A DNA stretch of 12,322 bases from Bacteroidales bacterium. Lineage in GTDB: Bacteria > Bacteroidota > Bacteroidia > Bacteroidales > PUMT01. Location of the stretch: positions 1 through 12,322 of the forward strand of contig SLOS01000166.1 in the NCBI GenBank assembly GCA_007132365.1, given 5' to 3'. The notes under the pieces were generated by a model that had not been told where the DNA came from, ran no database searches, and was given only the letters and a program-made list of their open reading frames with translations. Every line of letters starts with the position of its first letter. Within the stretch, counting starts at the first letter, position 1. Shown here one piece after another: positions 6,475 through 12,322 of the stretch. The translations under genes were made by a program, and so were the position numbers.

Positions 6475-7623
6475 ATGGATTTTTTAAAGTGGTATAAAAA
6501 AACAGTCGAATCAGCCGGTCCCGAGCCTCCTGCCGAAATATGGGAGGAGATCCGGAATGAGCTTGATGTGGATGCTGTCTGGTATAAGATTGAGAAAGAC
6601 CTTCCGGCAGGCAGAAGGAAAAGAATACTGTTCCTGATGGCTGCAGCCGCATCAATTTTACTGATCATTGGTGTGGGTACATTCCTGTATCTTAGTTCCG
6701 GAGTTCAGGGTTCAGGCATACCTGTGTCACATATTCGGCATCATCAGGATCAAATTGGGTCTGCAGGGAGTGAACCATCATTTCAAACCCGCCTTGCAGT
6801 GGCTCTTGAATTTCCGGACACACGCCAGATTCCTTATGCTCAAGATGGATCGATCATCCAGGATGCAGACCGGAGGATTTATTCCGGTGAGAGCCTGTAC
6901 CCCTTGCAGCGCCTCGAATACACATCTGATTTATTGGAATATGACCTTAAATTGCATACCGGCCGGTTTTCTCCTGCCGGGGAAGAAACCAGATCACGCC
7001 GGTTAGAAATTCCCACAAAAGGCTATTATGCCGGTCTGTCCGGTAATCTTGCAAATACCTGGTTGCTTAATAATAAAACATTACAGGGCCTCAGGAGTGA
7101 TGAATTAACCGCATCCCTTCCTTCATTCGGTTATAGTTTCGGAATTATAGCCGGGAAAAATGTTGGCAGAAATCTTGATATACAAGCGGAAATTCAGTTA
7201 ATTTCCCTTACCCGGCAAAACTATAACGAATATCTGCATGGAAAATACCTCAGCAATAATATGCAGTTTAACTATTCCAGCTTTAGCATTTCCGGAAAAT
7301 GGTATTTGTCGGAGTACGAAAAACCAGGAAGGCATTCAATAATGCTGGGAGCATATGCAGGGTTACTCAGAAATGCAAAGCAGGACCTGAACGGAATAAC
7401 AATCTCCCTCAGGCAGGATTACGATCCGATCGATTTTGGAGTAATTACCGGATACGAATACCATTTCCCGGTGGGAAACGGTTTTTTTCTTGGAACGGGG
7501 TTTCAGACAAGATTCGGGTTGAACAACATCTTCTCGGGTAACGACCTGATACCTTACTATCTTAACAATACCCGCAATGCATCAATAAATTTAACCCTTT
7601 CCGTCAGATACAACCTGAATTAG
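6475..7623 (+). CDS. Anti-sigma-like membrane protein with C-terminal PorT-like outer-membrane beta-barrel
   Basis: 382 residues in three parts. Residues 1-50 are polar and charged, with PEPPAEIWEEIRNEL (16-30), matching the 'P-x-x-x-W-x-x-I' segment common at the start of sigma-linked Bacteroidota proteins; a basic GRRKR patch (46-50) precedes one membrane helix (about 51-73), so the N-terminus should be cytoplasmic. Residues 74-179 are a low-complexity periplasmic linker. Residues 180-382 show alternating strands with aromatic and glycine residues (YYAGLSG, GYSFGIIAGK, FNYSSFSISGKWYL, MLGAYAGLL, FGVITGYEYHF, FLGTGFQTRFGL, NASINLTLSVRYN), typical of small outer-membrane barrels. It would bind the sigma factor encoded 3 bases upstream and report envelope state; this role is inferred. 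There is no classical zinc anti-sigma motif. The last residue is Asn, not the usual terminal aromatic. Confidence 0.8.
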   Translation: MDFLKWYKKTVESAGPEPPAEIWEEIRNELDVDAVWYKIEKDLPAGRRKRILFLMAAAASILLIIGVGTFLYLSSGVQGSGIPVSHIRHHQDQIGSAGSEPSFQTRLAVALEFPDTRQIPYAQDGSIIQDADRRIYSGESLYPLQRLEYTSDLLEYDLKLHTGRFSPAGEETRSRRLEIPTKGYYAGLSGNLANTWLLNNKTLQGLRSDELTASLPSFGYSFGIIAGKNVGRNLDIQAEIQLISLTRQNYNEYLHGKYLSNNMQFNYSSFSISGKWYLSEYEKPGRHSIMLGAYAGLLRNAKQDLNGITISLRQDYDPIDFGVITGYEYHFPVGNGFFLGTGFQTRFGLNNIFSGNDLIPYYLNNTRNASINLTLSVRYNLN

Positions 7624-7670
7624 TTATCCAGCCATTCCAACCTTTTCTTTTCCCGTAACGTCTTGAAAAC

Positions 7671-7700
7671 AGATGCAATGTCAATATCGTACTGGCATCT
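7671..7700 (+). repeat. Weak inverted repeat in the leader of the DUF4382 gene
   Basis: AGATGC (7671-7676) and GCATCT (7695-7700) are perfect arms with an 18-base loop, inside the 120-base gap before the DUF4382 gene. It has no T-run after it, so it is not a terminator. Six base pairs with so large a loop could be chance. No clear TAnnTTTG promoter element was seen in this gap. Confidence 0.2.
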
Positions 7701-7743
7701 TCAGAGCAAAACATGTTATTTATTAACTTAAAACCATAAAATC

Positions 7744-8649
7744 ATGAAACAAACATTCTCATTATTATTATTAGCTGTAATTCTGCCATTTTTCATTTTT
7801 ACGGGGTGTGACAAGGAGAATGGAACTACCGGAACAGTTAATCTTTCGATTACCGATGCCCCTGTAGATTCTGATGGAATTACCGGTGTATTTATCACCG
7901 TATTGGAAATCCAGTACCACACACATGAAAATGGATGGAAAGTTTTTGAGGATTATGAGGGCCCGAAAACATTTAACCTTCTTGACCTTCAAAGGGGAGA
8001 ATCAGAACTGCTAGGCAGCTTCGAAATAGAAGCAGGAACATATACCCAGATAAGATTCATGCTTGATGCTCCTGTTTCTGGTGCCGGACAGCATTCAAAT
8101 CCCGGTTGTTACCTTGAATTTGAGGACGGGTCAACAACAAACCTTTTCGTGCCAAGCGGAGCACAGACCGGATACAAAGCAGTCGGAGCTTTTACGGTGC
8201 CAATTAACGGTTCGGTCGATGTTACCGCCGACTTTGATGTGAGAAAATCAGTTGTTAAGGCAGGTGCCTCCGGAAAATACTTACTAAAACCAACTATCCG
8301 TCTTATTGTTGATAACCAGAGCGGACAGATTGCCGGAGAAGTAACGAACATACCCGAACAGCGTAATATTGTAATTTACGCCTACACCGGCGACACCTAC
8401 AATGAATCTGAAGCTGAAGAGCCTGCTGAAGAGGAGGTCAGGTTTCCAAATGCCATAAGCAGTGACATGGTTGATGAGAACGGGGTGTACCACCTGGCTT
8501 ACCTTGCACCCGGCACATATGACCTTGTTATTGTTTCCACAGATGGGGAAGATATTACTGAAGTACTGGGAGTCGTTGAGGGCATTATGGTAGAAAGCAG
8601 AGAAACAAGCATTGTTGATATTGATATAGAGGATTTCCAGAATATCTGA
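7744..8649 (+). CDS. DUF4382 domain-containing lipoprotein
   Basis: 301 residues. The signal peptide is followed by a lipobox FTGC with Cys22; the next residues DKEN partly fit the Bacteroidota surface-export signal. DUF4382 spans about 28-190, starting with GTVNLSITDAPVDSDGI (30-46), the hallmark 'S-x-T-D-A-P' opening, and then VFITVLEIQYH, LLDLQRG (79-85), GTYTQIRFMLD (98-108), and KPTIRLIVD (182-190). The C-terminal part (about 194-301) looks like a carboxypeptidase-regulatory-type beta-sandwich (GEVTN, VYHLAYLAPGTYDLVIVS), with an acidic run EAEEPAEEEV at 223-232. DUF4382 has no known activity; such proteins are extracytoplasmic. The gene is the last before a strong terminator and follows the anti-sigma/barrel gene after a 120-base gap. 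It is probably an envelope component linked to the sigma factor; its function is unknown. Confidence 0.9.
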   Translation: MKQTFSLLLLAVILPFFIFTGCDKENGTTGTVNLSITDAPVDSDGITGVFITVLEIQYHTHENGWKVFEDYEGPKTFNLLDLQRGESELLGSFEIEAGTYTQIRFMLDAPVSGAGQHSNPGCYLEFEDGSTTNLFVPSGAQTGYKAVGAFTVPINGSVDVTADFDVRKSVVKAGASGKYLLKPTIRLIVDNQSGQIAGEVTNIPEQRNIVIYAYTGDTYNESEAEEPAEEEVRFPNAISSDMVDENGVYHLAYLAPGTYDLVIVSTDGEDITEVLGVVEGIMVESRETSIVDIDIEDFQNI

Positions 8650-8670
8650 ACAGGATTAATTTAAGACTAT

Positions 8671-8707
8671 AGAGAGGCAGGCCATTTGGTCTGCCTCTTT
8701 ATTTATG
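8671..8707 (+). terminator. Rho-independent terminator after the DUF4382 gene
   Basis: AGAGGCAGGCC (8673-8683) pairs with GGTCTGCCTCT (8688-8698) over 11 positions (one G-T pair) around a 4-base ATTT loop, and a T-rich tail TTATTTAT follows (8699-8706). This is a strong intrinsic terminator 22 bases past the stop codon and marks the end of the middle gene run. Confidence 0.9.
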
Positions 8708-8814
8708 AAAGATATAGCTGGTGCGGGGGAGGACTATAAAAAAAAGCAGGAAAAAACATCCTAAGTTTGAATGATCTTGCTATATTGCATGCTTTTAAAC
8801 ATATTATTTAAAGC

Positions 8815-8831
8815 CCGGGAGATAATCCCGG
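8815..8831. repeat. Small GC-rich inverted repeat before the transporter gene
   Basis: CCGGGA (8815-8820) and TCCCGG (8826-8831) are perfect 6-base arms with a 5-base GATAA loop, ending 24 bases before the ATG at 8856. It could be a leader hairpin or an operator. The rest of the 8708-8855 gap is A/T-rich with no clear promoter pair. Confidence 0.35.
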
Positions 8832-8855
8832 CAGGATAAACTAAATATTTAATGC

Positions 8856-9737
8856 ATGGAAACCAACTATCTGACAGACATTATGCTTCCGCTGGCGCTT
8901 GCAATTATCATGCTGGGGATGGGTCTCTCCCTTGTGCCTTATGATTTTAAGAGGGTGGCACTGTATCCAAAAGCAGCAACAGTCGGTATTCTTAACCAGA
9001 TCATTGTTCTTCCCGTTGTGGGATTCCTGCTTTTATGGCTGTTCGGACTCAGAAGCCCTGAACTGGCTGTGGGTATAATGGTCCTGGCAGCATGCCCGGG
9101 AGGTCCCACTTCAAATCTCATAAGTCATATATCAAGAGGCGATACGGCACTCTCAATTACTCTTACTGCCATATCCAGCCTTATAGCCGTAGTAACCATA
9201 CCCCTGATCGTTAACCTGGCACTGGCGTTTTTCATGCAGCAGGGCGAGTATGTACCTCTTCCTGTATTCAGGACAATTATGAGCCTTACCCTTATCACCC
9301 TGGTTCCTGTAAGCATCGGAATGATAATAAGGGCAAAGGCTGTCAGTTTTGCCGATAAGATGAACAAACCGGTAAAAATAGTATCAGGCATCCTTTTGTT
9401 TTTGATAATCTTTGCCGCCATCATGACCAATAAGGATATTTTTGTCAGCTCTTTCAGGGATGTAGGCCCCATAGCTTTGTCGCTCAACGTGGTGATGCTT
9501 GGAATAGGGTACCTGTCCGCCCAGATGCTGAAGCTCAGGACAGCACAGAGGATCACCATTTCTGTAGAATCGGGGATCCAGAACGGGACACTGGGTATCA
9601 CTATAGCCAGCGCGCTTTTGCATAATGATGTAATGGCCATATCACCGGCTATATACAGCCTGATAATGTTCATGACAGCCGGGTTTATCATTGCATGGAC
9701 CAACCTGGGAATAAAACAGGTTAAAGTCGCAGGGTAA
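8856..9737 (+). CDS. Bile acid:sodium symporter (BASS/SBF) family transporter
   Basis: 293 residues, nearly all hydrophobic, with about nine to ten membrane segments. The family signature ACPGGPTSN (79-87) is present, then SITLT (100-104), and SVESGIQNGTLG (236-247). The spacings match the recalled sodium-site residues of the Neisseria homologue ASBT: Ser86/Asn87, Ser100, Thr104, Glu238 and Gln242 correspond to Ser114/Asn115, Ser128, Thr132, Glu260 and Gln264. This supports a working sodium-coupled inner-membrane symporter. Substrates of the bacterial family range from bile acids and steroids to pantoate and other organic acids; bile acid uptake is not implied. The 192-residue reading frame on the opposite strand is only its shadow. 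It follows the terminator at 8671 after 149 bases, and the DoxX gene starts 147 bases downstream, so the gene is probably transcribed on its own. Confidence 0.93.
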   Translation: METNYLTDIMLPLALAIIMLGMGLSLVPYDFKRVALYPKAATVGILNQIIVLPVVGFLLLWLFGLRSPELAVGIMVLAACPGGPTSNLISHISRGDTALSITLTAISSLIAVVTIPLIVNLALAFFMQQGEYVPLPVFRTIMSLTLITLVPVSIGMIIRAKAVSFADKMNKPVKIVSGILLFLIIFAAIMTNKDIFVSSFRDVGPIALSLNVVMLGIGYLSAQMLKLRTAQRITISVESGIQNGTLGITIASALLHNDVMAISPAIYSLIMFMTAGFIIAWTNLGIKQVKVAG

Positions 9738-9884
9738 TATCAATCCTAATCATAAAATCCGGATGATACTCCTGAATATAAGTGTACAAAACGAGCCATT
9801 GATTAATGACACTGGTCCCATCCGGGTTAATGTCAAAAAATGCTCCATAATTACCTGATTATTAAGTTTAAATAGCACAGCAAC

Positions 9885-10388
9885 ATGAGACAAACCTTCA
9901 CGAAATCCCAGTTGGCTTCTTTGCTTGTTCTGCGTTTTTTTGCAGGTTGGCACATTTTATATGAAGGAACTGCAAAGGCGTTAAACCCTCAATGGTCATC
10001 ACTGGGTTTCCTTCAGGAATCTCAATGGATACTTTCAGGCTTTTCCGAATGGATCATCTCAAATCCAGGTGTACTGGCAGTTGTTGATTTCCTGAATGTT
10101 TACGGATTAATAGCAATTGGTCTGGGCCTCATAGCCGGTTTATTTTTCAAGGTTGCTGCCATAGCAGGTGCCATACTTATTTTTATTTATTATTTAAACA
10201 GTCCTCCACTGATTGGCATAGAATATGTGTTGCCTTCAGAAGGACATAATCTGATAATAAACAGAACTTTAATAGAAGCAGTTGCGCTGGTTGTACTGGC
10301 TTTATTTTCAACAAGTAATATATTTGGGCTTGATGCTCTGATAAGTAACCACAATAAAAAGGAGGAGTCGGAAAATGAACGATCATAA
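9885..10388 (+). CDS. DoxX family membrane protein
   Basis: 167 residues with four predicted membrane helices (about 9-29, 62-86, 88-104, 124-144), the usual DoxX layout. The first helix holds LRFFAGWHILYEGTAK (16-31), the family's 'R-x-x-x-G-x-x-x-x-x-E-G-x-x-K' pattern. A charged C-terminal tail (156-167) is cytoplasmic by prediction. The DoxX group is linked to membrane redox work, as in the thiosulfate:quinone oxidoreductase small subunit and the MauE/DsbD-like proteins, but most members are uncharacterised. The end of the gene overlaps the start of the next by 14 bases, so the Gfo/Idh/MocA oxidoreductase is its likely partner. It may anchor that protein or take its electrons to quinone; this is inference. 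A TAAGTTTA at 9863-9870 is a one-mismatch -7 element. Confidence 0.88.
   Translation: MRQTFTKSQLASLLVLRFFAGWHILYEGTAKALNPQWSSLGFLQESQWILSGFSEWIISNPGVLAVVDFLNVYGLIAIGLGLIAGLFFKVAAIAGAILIFIYYLNSPPLIGIEYVLPSEGHNLIINRTLIEAVALVVLALFSTSNIFGLDALISNHNKKEESENERS
10359..10367 (+). promoter_or_regulatory. Strong Shine-Dalgarno sequence inside the DoxX gene
   Basis: AAGGAGGAG lies inside the DoxX gene, with the GGAGG core (10361-10365) 9 bases ahead of the ATG at 10375. Such strong sites are uncommon in Bacteroidota; it supports this start and translational coupling with the upstream gene. Confidence 0.65.
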
Positions 10389-12015
10389 TGATAAAAACAG
10401 GAATAAGAATACTATACCTGAAAAAAACGCCGGCAATGAGATGAATGTTCAGGGGAAAAGTGACAAAACCGGTAAATCCGGAATATCACGCAGAACGGTG
10501 GTTAAAGCACTGGCAGGAATACCCGTCCTGGGGCTTTTCGGACACCAGCTGCTTAAAAAGAGAAATTACGACCTGGAGAAGAGAGAGGCTGTTGTTAAAA
10601 AGCTTGGTTTGGATACAATGGATTTTCCTGTTTCTGACTACGGAACCAGGAGACATGGAGGGGATTTACTTCGCGTTGGAATAATAGGATATGGTGCAAG
10701 AGGCAACCAGCTCGCCCGGTCATTGGGTTTTATGCATCCGGATGAAGTAAAAAGAAGGCATGAGCTCGGTGATCTTGACGAATGGCTGGAACAGGAATAC
10801 CTGAATGTGGCAATTACCGGCATTTGTGATGTCTTTGACATGCATACCGAAAACGGAATGGCCGTTGCACAAAATGATATCCGGCCCGGGGGGCAGGATG
10901 CACCTAAACTGCCTGTGAAGCGATACGGACACTACAGGGAGATGCTTGATGACAAAGACATAGATGCGGTTATCATTGCCACCCCCGACCATCATCACGG
11001 ACAGATGACCGTTGACGCGGCAAAAGCCGGCAAGCATATTTATTGTGAAAAGACGGTCGCCAATACTGAAAAGGAGATGAATGAGCTCTACAATGCCGTC
11101 AAAGAAAGCGGTGTTGTGTATCAGCTGGGGCATCAGATAACCCAGAATGTTATCTATCAGCAGGCAAGGGAATTAATAAAAAGAGATATTCTGGGGAAAA
11201 TAACCCTTGTCCAGACCACCTCAAACAGAAATACTGCCCATGGAGCCTGGATAAGGCACCTTGACGGGCAGGGCAACCCCAAACCCGGATCGGAACAGAC
11301 CATCGACTGGATGCAATGGTTAGGCAAAGCCCCTTACACGCCATTCAGCATTGAAAGGTTTTATAACTGGACTCTGTACTTTGACTATGCTACAGGTCTG
11401 ATAGGACAGTTATTTACTCACGAGTTTGATGCTATTAACCAGATACTGAGACTCGGCATTCCAAAAACGGTAACATCATCGGGTGGAACATACTTCTGGA
11501 AAGATGGACGTGACATGGCCGATCTGCTGCATATAGTGCTTGAATACCCCAACCGTGACCTCACATTGCTTTACAGCGGAAGCCTTGCTTCCAGCCGGGG
11601 CCGTGGAAGGGTTATCATGGGTCATGACGCCTCGATGGAAATAGGTAATAATATCATGATTAATGCGGACAGGAATTCAACACAATACCAGGAAGCTATT
11701 CAATCGGGGCTTATAGATCCCTCCGCACCAATGATAACATACAACCCGGGTGCCGGACAGGTTGATGCCGTAACCTCAGCTTCTGAAAGGTACTACGCAA
11801 CAAGGGGATTAACAACAACCACCATTAACGGGCGGAGGGTGGATGTAACTCATCTCCATCTGCGTGAATGGATAAATTGCATCAGGGATGGAGGTGTTCC
11901 GAGTGTTAATGTGGATATTGCATTCGATGAAGGTATTGCATGTGTCATGGCTCAGCGCGCCTATGTAGAAAAAAGGGTAGTGGAATGGGATGATGTTGCC
12001 AGGAAGATCGTGTAG
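10375..12015 (+). CDS. Gfo/Idh/MocA family oxidoreductase with Tat signal
   Basis: 546 residues. A long polar N-region (1-37) precedes SRRTVVK (38-44) and a hydrophobic stretch (45-56), a twin-arginine signal with Val where Phe is usual; there is no lipobox cysteine, so it may stay anchored or be cut after about residue 58. The Rossmann motif is GYGARG (105-110); ATPDHHHG (202-209) and HIYCEKTVAN (221-230) follow, the latter keeping the Glu225-Lys226 of the family's EKP, but with Thr227 for Pro. THEFDAINQ (348-356) and GIPKTVTSSGGTYFW (361-375) are in the substrate domain. The length (546 against the usual 350-450) reflects the tail and insertions. It should be an exported NAD(P)-using oxidoreductase on a sugar-like substrate, which normally keeps a tightly bound cofactor. 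Its gene overlaps the DoxX gene by 14 bases. Confidence 0.9.
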   Translation: MNDHNDKNRNKNTIPEKNAGNEMNVQGKSDKTGKSGISRRTVVKALAGIPVLGLFGHQLLKKRNYDLEKREAVVKKLGLDTMDFPVSDYGTRRHGGDLLRVGIIGYGARGNQLARSLGFMHPDEVKRRHELGDLDEWLEQEYLNVAITGICDVFDMHTENGMAVAQNDIRPGGQDAPKLPVKRYGHYREMLDDKDIDAVIIATPDHHHGQMTVDAAKAGKHIYCEKTVANTEKEMNELYNAVKESGVVYQLGHQITQNVIYQQARELIKRDILGKITLVQTTSNRNTAHGAWIRHLDGQGNPKPGSEQTIDWMQWLGKAPYTPFSIERFYNWTLYFDYATGLIGQLFTHEFDAINQILRLGIPKTVTSSGGTYFWKDGRDMADLLHIVLEYPNRDLTLLYSGSLASSRGRGRVIMGHDASMEIGNNIMINADRNSTQYQEAIQSGLIDPSAPMITYNPGAGQVDAVTSASERYYATRGLTTTTINGRRVDVTHLHLREWINCIRDGGVPSVNVDIAFDEGIACVMAQRAYVEKRVVEWDDVARKIV

Positions 12016-12107
12016 TGCGTTGACCTGATAATAATTGTTTTTTACAAATCCGGCGACGAAAAACTGATCATAAATTTTTTCAATCTCCAATAAGACACAA
12101 ATATTTA

Positions 12108-12322
12108 ATGTACAGCATTATAGACATTGAAACCACAGGGGGAAGCCCAAAAACCGAAAAAATAACAGAAATTGCCGTTTTTCTCTATGACGGCACAAGA
12201 ATTACGGATGAGTTCACTTCACTTGTAAACCCTGAAAGGAGTATTCCCTCTTTCATAACCGAAATCACAGGTATCAGCAATAAGATGGTCGCAAATGCTC
12301 CAAAATTTTATGAAATAGCAAA
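12108..12322 (+). CDS. DnaQ-like 3'-5' exonuclease, N-terminal fragment (3' end outside window)
   Basis: An open frame from ATG at 12108 to the right edge gives 71 residues. DIETTG (6-11) is the ExoI motif with the metal-binding pair Asp6 and Glu8 of DEDD exonucleases (DNA polymerase III epsilon-type). VNPERSIP (40-47) and ITGISNKMV (53-61) match the segments that follow in these proteins. The opening closely resembles, from memory, Bacteroidota exonucleases fused to a C-terminal GIY-YIG (UvrC-like) domain of about 450 residues; that domain would lie outside the window. It should trim or process DNA 3' ends in the cytoplasm. No Shine-Dalgarno site is seen; the A/T-rich 92 bases before it show no clear promoter or terminator. 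It appears unrelated to its upstream neighbours. Confidence 0.85.
   Translation, partial: MYSIIDIETTGGSPKTEKITEIAVFLYDGTRITDEFTSLVNPERSIPSFITEITGISNKMVANAPKFYEIA

Noticed and set aside
6468..6497. ATGA overlap as start of the barrel gene
   Set aside because: The ATG at 6468 is in another frame and meets a stop within ten codons; the ATG at 6475 opens the long frame.
9125..9703. 192-residue open frame on the minus strand
   Set aside because: It lies wholly inside the BASS transporter gene, whose motifs are clear; the peptide has no recognisable domain and is a shadow of hydrophobic codons.
8856..9737. Bile acid uptake or deconjugation locus
   Set aside because: No bile salt hydrolase or 7-alpha-dehydroxylation gene is present; the family has many other substrates.
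10720..11133. 137-residue open frame on the minus strand
   Set aside because: It is inside the Gfo/Idh/MocA gene across its Rossmann domain; it has no ribosome site or domain of its own.

Overview
The window looks like a stretch of a Bacteroidota chromosome, probably Bacteroidales/Marinilabiliales-like. The evidence is moderate G+C, few Shine-Dalgarno sequences, DUF4382-type lipoproteins, an ECF sigma factor followed by a PorT-like outer-membrane barrel protein, and an exonuclease start typical of Bacteroidota proteins. Assignment below phylum is a guess. No rRNA, tRNA, CRISPR array, transposase or phage gene was seen.

Left part (1-3038): the 3' end of a probable neutral-ceramidase-superfamily protein (+) converges on a two-gene minus-strand set. 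That set is a cytosolic xylose-isomerase-like TIM-barrel protein (2040-3038) followed by a Tat-exported lipoprotein that closely resembles GH109 NAD-dependent glycosidases (505-1914). The 125-base gap between them carries an 18-base near-perfect palindrome and a 9-base direct repeat.

Middle (3275-8649), all +: a classical SDR, an extended SDR/epimerase 7 bases later, a lipoprotein with a DUF4382-like layout, an ECF sigma factor, a protein with an anti-sigma-like N-terminus, one membrane helix and a C-terminal outer-membrane barrel, and a DUF4382 lipoprotein. A strong intrinsic terminator at 8671-8707 closes the run. Gaps are 7, 39, 10, 3 and 120 bases, so most or all of it may be one transcription unit. 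The last four genes look like a cell-envelope regulatory module: sigma factor, its probable membrane regulator, and two possibly surface-exposed lipoproteins.

Right part (8856-12322), +: a sodium/bile-acid-family (BASS) transporter with its sodium-site residues intact, then a DoxX-family membrane protein whose gene overlaps by 14 bases a Tat-signal Gfo/Idh/MocA oxidoreductase. This overlap suggests a translationally coupled envelope redox pair. The window ends inside a DnaQ-like 3'-5' exonuclease gene (12108 to edge).

Two Gfo/Idh/MocA-fold proteins with export signals plus a TIM-barrel isomerase suggest sugar or glycoside processing by a redox route. The most unusual items are the sigma/anti-sigma-barrel module between two similar lipoproteins and the coupled DoxX-oxidoreductase pair. 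Neither can be called new from sequence alone.
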